Assembly: GCA_036675565.1 (NCBI GenBank) | Contig: JAKFER010000188.1 | Location: forward strand, 1-52,578 | Length of the DNA: 52,578 bases | Direction: 5' to 3' | Source: JACCYQ01 sp036675565 | Lineage (GTDB): Bacteria; Bacteroidota; Bacteroidia; Chitinophagales; Chitinophagaceae | Part shown: positions 37,001 through 45,187 of the stretch, piece by piece | Position numbering within the stretch: the stretch's first letter is position 1 | Layout: every line of letters begins with the position of its first letter | The notes under the pieces: model-generated | What the model was told of the DNA's origin: nothing | The model's database searches: none | Seen by the model: only the letters and a program-made list of their open reading frames with translations | Translations under genes and position numbers: made by a program

Positions 37001-38254
37001 CTTGTATCCAAAAATTTTTTGCAATCAATTAAGTTACCGACTGCTTCTACGGTTAATTATCCGGAAGCTGTAACAGCAAAAAGAAAATTGCTGGATGAAG
37101 CCTGGAAAAATTATCAGAAAGAATTGAATGGTGCTGAAGAAGGGGAGTATGGATCTTTTTGCAATGAGCAACGGGAATGGTTACACGATTTTGCTTTGTT
37201 CTGTGTTATCCGGGATCATCATGATAGTAAGCCCTGGTATGAATGGCCCCGGGAACTTAAATCGCGGGATAAGGAAAGTCTGAATGATTTTGCTAAGAAA
37301 CAACATGAGGAAATTCAGCGAATTAAATGGGAACAATTTGTTTTTAATAAGCAGTGGCACGAATTAAAAGTTTATTGCAACAACCTGGATATAGAATTAT
37401 TTGGAGATCTCCCTTTTTATGTAAGTCATGACTCCGCCGATGTTTGGGCCAATCCCACCATATTTAAACTAGACCCAGATGGAAAGCCTTTAAGTGTTGC
37501 TGGCGTTCCTCCTGATTTTTTTAGTGCAGATGGACAGTTATGGGGCATGCCTGTTTTTAAATGGGATGTTTTAAAAGAAAATGGATTTGGTTGGTGGGCA
37601 GAACGTCTAAACAGGAATATGCAGTTGTTCGACCTGGTGCGGTTAGATCATTTTCGTGCTTTCTCTGCATATTGGGAAGTGCCTGCTTCTGAGAAAACCG
37701 CTATTAAAGGGAAATGGAAAAAAGTAAATGGCGATTATTTTTTTAGAGAGATGCAAAAGCGTTTAGGGAGCCTTCCATTTGTAGCAGAAGATTTAGGAGA
37801 CATTGATGAACCCGTTTATAAACTGCGGGATAAATTTAATTTCCCCGGGATGAAAGTGTTACAATTTGCTTTTGGAGAAACCATGCCTTCATCGATTTTT
37901 ATTCCACATAATTATGGTAAAAATTTTATTGCCTACACCGGTACGCATGATAACAACACCCTGGTTGGTTGGTACAACGAAATGGATGAAGAAACCAGAA
38001 TGCAATTGGAACAATATGTTGGTCAACCAATAAATGCTGATAATATTTTTAATGTGCTGGGAAGAAGTTTGTATGCATCCGTTGCAAATACAGTTATTTT
38101 TCCTGTACAGGATATTTTGAAACTGGATGCTGATGCACGAATGAATGCGCCTTCCATTGCACACGGTAACTGGGGCTGGCGTTTGTTGCCTGGTCAACTC
38201 ACACAAAAAGAAAATGAGCTTTTACAGGGGTGGACATTGTTATATAACAGGTAG
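34058..38254 (+). CDS. Fusion of maltooligosyl trehalose synthase (TreY) and 4-alpha-glucanotransferase (MalQ)
   Basis: One 1398-residue frame joins two enzymes. Residues ~8-895 are a GH13 TreY: TYRLQLHKGFGFK, SPGSEHGYDGVDP, nucleophile Asp313 (VRIDHVDGLYDP), acid VVEKILEEGE, TATHDTKRGEDARAR and PGVPDIYQGCE. Residues ~900-1398 are a GH77 MalQ: SGLLCHVSSLPSEFGIGDLGP, nucleophile Asp1197 (LVRLDHFRAF), VAEDLGDI and TGTHDNNTLVGWY. Both halves look complete. TreY turns the reducing end of maltooligosaccharides into a trehalose unit; MalQ moves glucan segments between chains. TreZ, which would release free trehalose, is not in the window. Signal peptide absent, hence cytosolic. The start may be the ATG at 34058 or that at 34067. 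Confidence 0.94.
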   Translation: MKIMKQQVFDPLETYRLQLHKGFGFKALKKIIPYLSEMGIKTIYASPIFSASPGSEHGYDGVDPLSINPEIGSLEELYEISAMLKKKGMGWIQDFVPNHMAFHSNNKWLMDVLEKGKYSGYASYFDIQWDNPETNGKIMVPFLGDQLEKIIKQGELQIKLAENKLWIDYFGSSWPLNLDSYSIVLKEINTPTSLTEWIHSTKETDKQLFFNERYEKMFLAFKDLLRNGEIEKQIIKAIEDVNANKKIIQSIIDQQYYLPCHWKLTDTQISYRRFFTVNSLICMNMQDENVFTSYHALLKKLCDEEVIDGVRIDHVDGLYDPGEYLERLADHIGRHKYLVVEKILEEGEDLEKWPVAGTTGYDFLATVNNLLTNGLKEKEFNNFYESFTGLSSDVGNQVYEKKALILDKHMQGELNNLVRLFNELKLSGKKYSEEQIKSALSALLIHCPVYRFYFKKFPLEEKEQALLRTTFRDILKHKPRLKKEVALLEQIFIEIPKTADDSLVKSIAHFFTRAMQFSGPLMAKGVEDTLMYTFNRFIVHNEVGDAPAAFGISVSEFHQEMQKRHKSWQAAMNATATHDTKRGEDARARLNVISDMPEKWFTKVSEWQLMNESFKINSWPDSNVEYFIYQSILAHFPLVENDIDSFPGRLTAYLEKAGREGKLHSDWAEPNVEYEAAITDFTNAILNKETAFYKSFRSFLNEVIDHGLLNSISQLILKFTCPGVPDIYQGCENWDFSFVDPDNRRPVKYDLLEASLNDFKAISGYEGLDALWRDREDGKIKAWFVKLLAETRKQNPELFARGNYQPVEVNGRLKDHVIAFIREYQREWILIVVPLNTAAIKDENVYNQSGWSETYLSLPIYASTANNVLRNHKIKIDREITLDQLFSHLPFAILRGKSHVGDRKSGLLCHVSSLPSEFGIGDLGPEAYRFADFLYESNQRIWQMLPINPVEEGQGFSPYSSISSRAGNSLIISPELLVKENLVSKNFLQSIKLPTASTVNYPEAVTAKRKLLDEAWKNYQKELNGAEEGEYGSFCNEQREWLHDFALFCVIRDHHDSKPWYEWPRELKSRDKESLNDFAKKQHEEIQRIKWEQFVFNKQWHELKVYCNNLDIELFGDLPFYVSHDSADVWANPTIFKLDPDGKPLSVAGVPPDFFSADGQLWGMPVFKWDVLKENGFGWWAERLNRNMQLFDLVRLDHFRAFSAYWEVPASEKTAIKGKWKKVNGDYFFREMQKRLGSLPFVAEDLGDIDEPVYKLRDKFNFPGMKVLQFAFGETMPSSIFIPHNYGKNFIAYTGTHDNNTLVGWYNEMDEETRMQLEQYVGQPINADNIFNVLGRSLYASVANTVIFPVQDILKLDADARMNAPSIAHGNWGWRLLPGQLTQKENELLQGWTLLYNR

Positions 38255-38270
38255 GCATAGCCGAAAATAA

Positions 38271-40133
38271 TCATCTCCCCATAAATACCATGAGTATCTG
38301 AACATCACTTGGGTTGATACCGGAAATGCGACTTGCCTGTCCTAATGTTGCAGGCCTGATGCGGCTTAATTTTTCCCTGGCTTCGTTGCCCAATGAAACC
38401 AATTTTCGGTAGTCAAAACTCTCTGGTATCTGGAGTTCTTCCATTTGTGACATTTTCTCTACCAGGTCTTTTTCCTTCTGTATATATGTGCCGTATTTTA
38501 TTTGAATGGAAGCCTGTTCCGTGGATTCAACAGGATAGTTGTCTAACTTTTCACGAATGCTCGACACATTGGTAACCAGGTCTTTCAATTCAATGGATGG
38601 TCTTAAAAGAATCTTTTCTGCCTTTTGTTTTTCTGTAATTGGCGAAGAAGCAATTTGTTGCAGAAATTCATTGATCTCTCCTGGTTCAATGGACAGCTCA
38701 CTTAATGCCTGTTTGATATCGGTAACTTCTTTATGCTTCTTTTCAACCTTTTCCATTCTTTCAGCACTCGCTAATCCTAGTTCAAAACTTTTGGGTGTAA
38801 GGCGAAGATCAGCATTGTCTTGCCTGAGCAAAGTTCTGAATTCTGCCCTCGAAGTAAACATCCGGTATGGCTCATCCGTTCCTTTATTGATCAGATCATC
38901 AATTAAAACTCCGATATAAGCTTCGCTTCTTTTTAAAACAAACGGCGCTTTTTCATTGATTTTTAAATGCGCATTGATTCCCGCCACCAAACCCTGGCAG
39001 GCAGCTTCTTCATAACCGGTGGTGCCATTTATTTGACCGGCAAAAAATAAGTTTTGTATTTGTTTGGTTTCCAATGAGAAACGCAATTGAGTAGGAGGGA
39101 AATAATCGTATTCAATAGCATAACCCGGGCGAAACATCTTTACCTTTTCAAAACCCGGAACCATTTTAAGCGCTTCATATTGCACTTCTTCAGGTAGGGA
39201 GGTGGAAAATCCGTTTACATATATTTCAACAGTATTCCATCCTTCGGGTTCTATAAACAACTGGTGGCGATCTCGTTCTGCAAAACGATTGATCTTATCT
39301 TCTATACTTGGACAATAACGGGGCCCGGTTCCTTCAATCCTTCCCGCAAACATAGGGCTCCTGTCAAATCCGGTTTTAAGAATGTCATGTACGGTGCTGT
39401 TGGTATAACTGATCCAGCAACTTCTTTGTTGGGTAGGTAGGGGCTGGTCCAGGTAAGAAAAGCCGGTTATTTCATCATCTCCTTTTTGCTCTTCCATTTT
39501 CGAATAATCCAGGCTTCTTCCATCAATTCGCGGAGGTGTTCCCGTTTTAAGACGGTCACTTTCAAATCCTAAGGAAACCAATTGTTCAGTTAGTCCAGTT
39601 GCAGCTTTCTCTGCAACCCTTCCTCCACCAAATCGCTTTTCACCAATATGAATAACCCCGTTTAAAAATGTTCCATTTGTCAATACAACCGATTTTGCCC
39701 TGATTGTATGCCCCATTCCGGTTATTACGCCACAAACTCGCCCTTCTTCTATCACTAATTCCTTAACCATATCCTGGTAGAAATCAAGGTTTGAAGTTTG
39801 CTCAAGCATCTCCCGCCACTTCTGGCTAAAAAGCATCCGATCGTTTTGGGTTCTTGGGCTCCACATGGCGGGGCCTTTAGACCGGTTAAGCATCCTGAAT
39901 TGTATCATGGAGGCATCCGAAACTATTCCGGAATAACCCCCCAGGGCATCTATTTCCCGGACAATTTGCCCTTTTGCTATTCCACCCATTGCTGGATTGC
40001 AACTCATTTGGGCTATGGTCTGCAAATTCATGGTGATAAGCAGGGTGGCAGATCCAAGATTTGCCGCCGCCGCCGCCGCCTCGCAACCGGCATGGCCAGC
40101 ACCTACTACAATTACATCGTATGATTGAAACAT
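38271..40133 (-). CDS. mnmG: tRNA uridine-5-carboxymethylaminomethyl modification enzyme MnmG
   Basis: The 620-residue protein has the FAD-binding GAGHAGCEAA (11-20) and the MnmG signatures MSCNPAMGGIAKGQIVREIDALGG, LTNGTFLNG, KTGTPPRIDGRS, GRIEGTGPRYCPSIEDK and GQINGTTGYEEAACQGL, with a helical C terminus that binds MnmE. With MnmE it modifies wobble uridine 34 of several tRNAs. mnmG (gidA) often lies near the origin. Codons 19-24 encode six alanines, five of them as consecutive GCG. The two parS-like sites and a possible -7 box lie in the 112-base gap upstream, after ybeY on the same strand. Confidence 0.96.
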   Translation of the reverse strand: MFQSYDVIVVGAGHAGCEAAAAAANLGSATLLITMNLQTIAQMSCNPAMGGIAKGQIVREIDALGGYSGIVSDASMIQFRMLNRSKGPAMWSPRTQNDRMLFSQKWREMLEQTSNLDFYQDMVKELVIEEGRVCGVITGMGHTIRAKSVVLTNGTFLNGVIHIGEKRFGGGRVAEKAATGLTEQLVSLGFESDRLKTGTPPRIDGRSLDYSKMEEQKGDDEITGFSYLDQPLPTQQRSCWISYTNSTVHDILKTGFDRSPMFAGRIEGTGPRYCPSIEDKINRFAERDRHQLFIEPEGWNTVEIYVNGFSTSLPEEVQYEALKMVPGFEKVKMFRPGYAIEYDYFPPTQLRFSLETKQIQNLFFAGQINGTTGYEEAACQGLVAGINAHLKINEKAPFVLKRSEAYIGVLIDDLINKGTDEPYRMFTSRAEFRTLLRQDNADLRLTPKSFELGLASAERMEKVEKKHKEVTDIKQALSELSIEPGEINEFLQQIASSPITEKQKAEKILLRPSIELKDLVTNVSSIREKLDNYPVESTEQASIQIKYGTYIQKEKDLVEKMSQMEELQIPESFDYRKLVSLGNEAREKLSRIRPATLGQASRISGINPSDVQILMVFMGR

Positions 40134-40150
40134 AATGAACTATTGGAGGG

Positions 40151-40158
40151 CAAAAGTA
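40151..40158 (-). promoter_or_regulatory. Putative -7 box for mnmG
   Basis: Minus-strand TACTTTTG matches TAnnTTTG, 17 bases before the ATG. No TTTG at the proper upstream distance. Confidence 0.38.
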
Positions 40159-40191
40159 CAAAATAGCTAAGGGCAATCTTAAATTAAAGCA

Positions 40192-40207
40192 TGTTCCACG
40201 TGGAACA
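40192..40207. other. parS-like ParB-binding site, copy 1
   Basis: TGTTCCACGTGGAACA is a perfect 16-bp palindrome and differs from the Bacillus parS consensus TGTTTCACGTGAAACA only by one symmetric pair (T/A to C/G). It lies between ybeY and mnmG. ParB (Spo0J) bound here would load onto origin-proximal DNA for chromosome segregation. Confidence 0.82.
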
Positions 40208-40229
40208 GGGTAAAAATTAACGAGCTTTT

Positions 40230-40245
40230 TGTTCCACGTGGAACA
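40230..40245. other. parS-like ParB-binding site, copy 2
   Basis: An identical copy of the 16-bp palindrome TGTTCCACGTGGAACA, 38 bases from the first, ending directly beside the ybeY stop codon at 40246. Two identical perfect palindromes this close are very unlikely by chance. Confidence 0.82.
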
Positions 40246-40704
40246 TTAGCAAAAATACAGGGATAAATAGTAGTCTTCCTTTTTTCTCATCTGTTTTGCT
40301 TGTTCCTGGGATTTGTCATTTTGCCCAGAAAGATGGAGGGCCCCATGAAAAATAACCCGGTGCAGTTCATTTGTAAAGGTTGATTCGTTCGTTCTGGCGT
40401 TTTCCTGTACGCGATCTATACTTATATACACTTCACCAATGATGAACCCGGCAGACTCAGACAAGTCAAAAGTTATGATGTCTGTATAATAGTCATGATT
40501 AAGATATTGGCGATTTATTTTCAAAAGGTATTCATCAGAACAGAATATATAGGAAACTGATGCAGATTTACCTGTTTCTTGTTTAATTATGGATTGAATA
40601 AAAGGTTTTAGTCTTTTACGGTCTTTGAGTGTTAGGGAAACCTCATGAGCATGAAATTCAATTTTTGCATTTAATTCATCCATAATTTCAAAATTCGTAA
40701 ACAT
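40246..40704 (-). CDS. ybeY: rRNA maturation endoribonuclease YbeY
   Basis: The 152-residue protein has the YbeY pattern: YLNHDYYTDIITFDLSE, GEVYISIDRVQENA and the zinc motif FHGALHLSGQND. In the standard motif HGxLHLxGYDH the third ligand is His; here that position is Asp (HGALHLSGQND), a change also common in Bacteroidota homologues, so activity is still expected. YbeY trims the 16S rRNA 3' end and takes part in ribosome quality control. The ATG at 40704 is used; a second one at 40683 is possible. mnmG follows after the parS sites. Confidence 0.93.
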   Translation of the reverse strand: MFTNFEIMDELNAKIEFHAHEVSLTLKDRKRLKPFIQSIIKQETGKSASVSYIFCSDEYLLKINRQYLNHDYYTDIITFDLSESAGFIIGEVYISIDRVQENARTNESTFTNELHRVIFHGALHLSGQNDKSQEQAKQMRKKEDYYLSLYFC

Positions 40705-40721
40705 AAAAGGAAATACAAGGG

Positions 40722-40729
40722 TAGATTTG
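40722..40729 (+). promoter_or_regulatory. Putative -7 box for feoA
   Basis: TAGATTTG matches TAnnTTTG and ends 17 bases before the feoA ATG. A -33 element is not evident. Confidence 0.42.
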
Positions 40730-40746
40730 CTTTTATAATCATCAAT

Positions 40747-40992
40747 ATGAATTATAAGCTTTCAGAACTGAGCGCAGGACAAAAGGGAATTATTGTAAAT
40801 TTTTCCAAAAGTGAGCTATTGTTGAAGTTGCTTGAGATGGGATGTGTACCAGGTGAGATTATTACCATTGAGCAGGTAGCGCCCATGAGTGGTCCCATTT
40901 CCATTTCTGTTTCTGGTTATCTATTAAGCCTTAGAAAAACTGAAGCCGAACAGATATATGTTGAACTGGTTGATAATCATTCTATAAAATAA
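40747..40992 (+). CDS. feoA: FeoA-domain protein
   Basis: The 81-residue protein is a single SH3-like FeoA domain: LSELSAGQKGIIVNF, LLKLLEMGCVPGEIITIEQVAPMSGPISISVSGYLLSLRKTEAEQIYVE. FeoA supports the ferrous iron transporter FeoB on the cytoplasmic side. In many genomes it sits directly upstream of feoB; here feoB is 6 kb away on the opposite strand (46886-49006). nadD follows after 76 bases. Confidence 0.93.
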   Translation: MNYKLSELSAGQKGIIVNFSKSELLLKLLEMGCVPGEIITIEQVAPMSGPISISVSGYLLSLRKTEAEQIYVELVDNHSIK

Positions 40993-41068
40993 GCGATAAA
41001 AAAATTGAATACCAAAGTGGAATGTATAAGGAGATTGCGTTTGGTTATAAAAATAATAACATGAATAC

Positions 41069-41644
41069 ATGAAAATTGGTTTATACTTCGGATCATTTAA
41101 TCCAATTCATACTGGTCATTTAATTATTGCGAATCATGTGCTTAATTCCGGAATCATTGATAAGCTTTGGTTTGTAGTATCACCCCAAAATCCTTTTAAA
41201 AAAAGCAACTCTCTATTAAATGAATATGACCGGTTGCATTTAGTTAGAATTGCAACGGAAGAGGATAACAGGATTTATGTTACAGATGCTGAGTTTCATC
41301 TGGAAAAACCTTCCTATACTTCGCAAACTTTAATTTATCTCACCGAAAAATACCCGGACCACAATTTCTATATCATCATAGGTAGTGATAGCTATCAAAA
41401 CCTTCCTCAATGGAAAAACGGTGCTTTTATGATGAAGCAATATGACTTTATCATTTATCCAAGACCTGGTTTCAACATAGAGCAGGTAATACCACCAAAT
41501 ATGCTTGTAATTCCCGCAGCTCCATTGCTTGACATATCTTCAACCCAGATAAGAAATTTGATAAAAGACGGAAAATCAATAAGATACATGGTTCCAGAGG
41601 CGGTTTTCGAAGAAATTGGCGCAAACCGTTTTTATAAAAAATAA
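41069..41644 (+). CDS. nadD: Nicotinate-nucleotide adenylyltransferase NadD
   Basis: The 191-residue nucleotidyltransferase has the motif GLYFGSFNPIHTGHLIIANHVL (T/HxGH), FVVSPQNPFKKS, IIGSDSYQNLPQW and the C-terminal ISSTQIR. It adenylates nicotinate mononucleotide, the penultimate step to NAD. nadA lies at 12123 but is not linked. The gene overlaps the end of the convergent chrA by 13 bases. Confidence 0.95.
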   Translation: MKIGLYFGSFNPIHTGHLIIANHVLNSGIIDKLWFVVSPQNPFKKSNSLLNEYDRLHLVRIATEEDNRIYVTDAEFHLEKPSYTSQTLIYLTEKYPDHNFYIIIGSDSYQNLPQWKNGAFMMKQYDFIIYPRPGFNIEQVIPPNMLVIPAAPLLDISSTQIRNLIKDGKSIRYMVPEAVFEEIGANRFYKK

Positions 41645-42897
41645 CCCAACAATAAGCAGGCTATTACGATTAATGGAGATGCGATCCGGGTATAATGCAA
41701 TAATAAATAAGTACAAAGAATAACAACAATGTTTACAAGGCTTATCGTCCTGCCTTCCAGCAACGAAATATCATGCATGATATATAAGGTTGAGGCGATC
41801 ATAATGCCCACTACAGAAGCCTGGATACCTTCCTGCGACCGGTAAATAGCTGCATATTTTTTCAGGTTATTCCATATTGGGAAAAAGAAGAGGACCAACA
41901 AGGCAGAGGGAAGAAATATGGCAATTGATCCAATTAAACAACCCAAAAACTGCATATAAGGTCCCTGGTCTTTTAAAGCTAATCCACCGGTAAAGGATGC
42001 AATTGAAAAAACAGGTCCTGGTACTGCCCGAACAATACCCATCCCGGTGTACATTTCTTCCTTATCAATCCGGATCATCTCTTTCCCTTCATTTTTAGGA
42101 GCAAGTGGCCTGATTGAAAACTGTTCATACATCATTGGCATTAAAACCTGTCCACCACCAAATACAAGACTGCCCATCCTGTATATATTTTCAAATAAAT
42201 TGACCGGTTTTCTTGATTCCCATTCGTTTTTCCTGGCCGTTTCACTAAATATACCGGCGATTAAAAAAATAAAAGCAAACAACCAGATGTTCCACCATTT
42301 AATTTGTTTGGGTTTTTGGTGAACCTGCGGGATGCGTTTATGGCTGATATTGGTTGCCGCACCACCTAATACGATCAACAGTGGAAATATCCATGGTTGT
42401 TTGAACAATAGGTAGGTGGCAATGGCACCCACAATCATAATGATCCAGGTTATGGTATTTCGAATAGATACCTGGAAGGCTAACACTGATGCATAGGCTA
42501 AAAAACCAGCAGCCATTGGAGGTATAAATTTAAATATATCCGTATGCAAAGCCTTCCTGTCAAAATAATGAAGCAGGAAAGAAAATGCTCCCATAAAAAC
42601 ACAAGCTGGCAAAATCCAAATCAATAATGTTACTACTGCTAATGAAACGCCTCCGCGTTTATATCCTATAAGCGTTAATATTTGTGTAGAAGAAGCGCCA
42701 GGTAATAAATGGCAAAACGCATTATAATCAATCAACTCTTCTTTAGTAATATATGGCCGTTTATTAACGAAGGTTTTCATCATCATGGCAAGATGGGCCT
42801 GTGGGCCACCAAATGCAGTGATACTATGATAAAAAACATCTTTTAAAAAAGGGACATGACGAAGAAGCATATTGGGGTTAAAATTATAAAAATTCAT
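41632..42897 (-). CDS. chrA: Chromate transporter ChrA, two-domain form
   Basis: The 421-residue membrane protein consists of two homologous CHR halves (about 15-195 and 210-420). The first has FGGPQAHLAMM and NAFCHLLPGASSTQILTLIGYKRGG; the second has LVFGGGQVLMPMMYEQF and GIVRAVPGPVFSIASFTGGLAL. Long-chain ChrA proteins export chromate from the cytosol; other anions are possible for diverged members. Its end overlaps nadD by 13 bases, tail to tail. Confidence 0.92.
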   Translation of the reverse strand: MNFYNFNPNMLLRHVPFLKDVFYHSITAFGGPQAHLAMMMKTFVNKRPYITKEELIDYNAFCHLLPGASSTQILTLIGYKRGGVSLAVVTLLIWILPACVFMGAFSFLLHYFDRKALHTDIFKFIPPMAAGFLAYASVLAFQVSIRNTITWIIMIVGAIATYLLFKQPWIFPLLIVLGGAATNISHKRIPQVHQKPKQIKWWNIWLFAFIFLIAGIFSETARKNEWESRKPVNLFENIYRMGSLVFGGGQVLMPMMYEQFSIRPLAPKNEGKEMIRIDKEEMYTGMGIVRAVPGPVFSIASFTGGLALKDQGPYMQFLGCLIGSIAIFLPSALLVLFFFPIWNNLKKYAAIYRSQEGIQASVVGIMIASTLYIMHDISLLEGRTISLVNIVVILCTYLLLHYTRIASPLIVIACLLLGYFL

Positions 42898-42961
42898 TTA
42901 CCTTCTTCAAAATCTGAAAAATAGAAACTGAATTAGGTAAATTCATTAAAATTTTTACTTT

Positions 42962-44272
42962 ATGCTACGCATACCTCTTTTATTTTGTTTGATGTTTTGC
43001 GGCTTGTCTTTTTGCAACGCACAAACGGACCTCACCGTTTTACAACAAAAATTAAAATCCGCTGTCGATAAAATTGAACCTAAAAGTATTGAGTGGCGTA
43101 GGCATCTTCATCAATACCCGGAATTAAGTAACCGGGAATTTAAGACGGCTAAAATGATTGCTGATCATTTAAAAAGCCTGGGAATGGAGGTACAGGAAAA
43201 CATTGCAAAAACAGGTGTAGTGGGAATATTAAAAGGCGGCAAACCCGGTCCTGTCATTGGTTTAAGGGCTGATATGGATGCATTGCCTGTAGCAGAAAGA
43301 TCCAGTTTATCATTTGCATCAAAACAAAAATCTGAATATAATGGCCAGGAGGTAAGTGTGATGCATGCTTGCGGTCATGATACACATGTTGCTATGCTGA
43401 TGAGTGTTGCAGAAATATTAGCCGGGGTAAAAAACGATTTAAAGGGAACGATAAAATTTGTTTTTCAACCAGCAGAAGAAGGTCCACCCGAAGGTGAAGA
43501 AGGTGGAGCACCCCTGATGGTGAAAGAAGGTGTATTAAGAAATCCGGATGTGGACATTATGCTTGGGTTGCATATCAATGCACAAACACCGGTGGGCACC
43601 ATCAAATACAGGGCAGAAGGGATGATGGCTGCATCGGACTGGTTTACAATTAAAGTAAAAGGTAAACAATCGCATGGCTCACAGCCATGGTTAGGCGTAG
43701 ATCCTGTAGTGGTATCTGCGCAGATCATTACAGGACTTCAAACCATTGTGAGCCGGCAAACTGAATTGACAAAAAATGCGGCCGTGATTTCTGTTTGCAT
43801 CATTAATGGGGGCGTAAGAGCCAATATTATTCCAGAAGAAGTTGAAATGACGGGTACCATCAGAACGCTGGATAAAGACATGCAAAAGAATATTCACGAA
43901 CGAATTAAAATAACGGCGGAAAAAATTGCTGAAAGCAGCGGGGCAACTGCTGTTGTTGAAATTGAAAACAAAACATTAGTTACCTATAATGACCCGGCAC
44001 TTACAAGAAAATTACTGCCATCATTGGTAAAGGCTGCGGGCAAAGAAAACGTGCTGGAAATGGATGCCGTAACCGGCGCGGAAGATTTTTCATTCTTTGC
44101 TGAGCAAATTCCTTCTTTGTATTTATATGTTGGCGGGCTACCTTCGGGTAAGGATCCCCGTGAGGCCGCAGCACATCATACCCCTGATTTTTTTGTTGAT
44201 GACGCCGGTATGAAAACAGGCATTCTCGCCTTCCTGATGATGGTCACCGATTACATGAACATGCAAAAATAA
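42962..44272 (+). CDS. Exported M20D amidohydrolase (N-acyl amino acid/peptide hydrolase)
   Basis: The 436-residue protein has a signal peptide (1-20) and the M20D fold. Metal ligands lie in HACGHDTHVAM (Cys137, His139) and QPAEEGPPEGEEGG (Glu172/173), with GLHINAQTPVGTI and the C-terminal TGAEDFSFFAEQIPSLYLYVGG. Relatives hydrolyse hippurate, N-acetylated amino acids or indole-acetyl conjugates. The signal peptide indicates a periplasmic role. It is followed after 3 bases by the serine hydrolase gene, so both probably share a transcript. Confidence 0.92.
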   Translation: MLRIPLLFCLMFCGLSFCNAQTDLTVLQQKLKSAVDKIEPKSIEWRRHLHQYPELSNREFKTAKMIADHLKSLGMEVQENIAKTGVVGILKGGKPGPVIGLRADMDALPVAERSSLSFASKQKSEYNGQEVSVMHACGHDTHVAMLMSVAEILAGVKNDLKGTIKFVFQPAEEGPPEGEEGGAPLMVKEGVLRNPDVDIMLGLHINAQTPVGTIKYRAEGMMAASDWFTIKVKGKQSHGSQPWLGVDPVVVSAQIITGLQTIVSRQTELTKNAAVISVCIINGGVRANIIPEEVEMTGTIRTLDKDMQKNIHERIKITAEKIAESSGATAVVEIENKTLVTYNDPALTRKLLPSLVKAAGKENVLEMDAVTGAEDFSFFAEQIPSLYLYVGGLPSGKDPREAAAHHTPDFFVDDAGMKTGILAFLMMVTDYMNMQK

Positions 44273-44275
44273 ATT

Positions 44276-45187
44276 ATGATTTTTAGAAGAATTTTCTTTT
44301 TAGTTTTTCTGTTATCACCTTGTTTATTATTTGCACAAAAAACAGACAAGGCGTTACAAAAAAAACTGGAGCAGGCACTTACAGGTTTTAATGGTGATAT
44401 TGGCATTTATGTAAAAAATTTAAAGAATGGAAAAATTGCTGCTATCAATGCAGATACCATTTTCCCTACAGCCAGTATGGTGAAAGTTCCCATCATGATA
44501 GGAGTGATGGATAAAATTGAAAAAGGGGAGCTAACTTATGAACAGGAATTAATTTATAAAGACTCATTACTTTATGAAGGAGAAGATATCCTGGGATCGT
44601 TTAAAGAAGGCGAAAAGATACGTTTAAACAAAGTCATGATGCTGATGCTTACCATGAGTGATAATACTGCCAGTTTATGGCTTCAAAGCCTGGCCGGTAC
44701 GGGAGCTCATATCAATGAACTGATGGAAGAGCTGGGAATGAAAAGCACCCGGGTAAATTCGCGTACGCCTAACCGTGAGAGTGACTGGCGGATATACGGA
44801 TGGGGACAAACAACACCACGGGAAATGGCCACTTTACTTGAAATGATCATTAACAAACAGGTTGTTTCCCCTGCAGCCTCAAACAGGATGGCAAGAAACC
44901 TGGGAAGAAATTTCTGGGATGATGTTGCCTTGTCAGAAATACCGCCCTATGAAAAAGTGCTTAGCAAGAATGGTGCGGTAAATGCATCACGCAGTGAAGT
45001 ATTATTAGTTACCGGTCCAAAAAGCCAGTATGTTTTTTGTATCACTACAAAAAATAATAAAGATGTGAGTTGGGAGAATGACAATGAAGCGTGGGTACTT
45101 ACAAGAAAAGTATCACAGATCCTTTGGAATTATTTTGAACCTAAAAGCAAATGGACCAAACCTTCAGGAACTGAAAAATTTAATTGA
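44276..45187 (+). CDS. Class A beta-lactamase-fold serine hydrolase with variant KNG motif
   Basis: The 303-residue protein has a signal peptide (1-20), the nucleophile motif TASMVKVPIM (Ser67, Lys70) and the SDN motif (LTMSDNTAS, 128-130). The third motif K-T/S-G is K-N-G here (SKNGAVNAS, 231-233), and the omega-loop glutamate of true class A enzymes is not obvious (TPNRESDWRIYGWGQTTP). It therefore looks like a serine hydrolase or peptidase rather than an effective beta-lactamase. It follows the M20 gene by 3 bases and overlaps the convergent next gene by 8 bases. Confidence 0.87.
   Translation: MIFRRIFFLVFLLSPCLLFAQKTDKALQKKLEQALTGFNGDIGIYVKNLKNGKIAAINADTIFPTASMVKVPIMIGVMDKIEKGELTYEQELIYKDSLLYEGEDILGSFKEGEKIRLNKVMMLMLTMSDNTASLWLQSLAGTGAHINELMEELGMKSTRVNSRTPNRESDWRIYGWGQTTPREMATLLEMIINKQVVSPAASNRMARNLGRNFWDDVALSEIPPYEKVLSKNGAVNASRSEVLLVTGPKSQYVFCITTKNNKDVSWENDNEAWVLTRKVSQILWNYFEPKSKWTKPSGTEKFN

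Noticed and set aside
38539..38919. 126-codon frame opposite mnmG
   Set aside because: Antisense shadow of a conserved gene with no protein-like features of its own.
40192..40245. Palindromes as a simple hairpin terminator for ybeY
   Set aside because: No loop (perfect palindromes), no T-run, and the sequence equals a known parS-type core.
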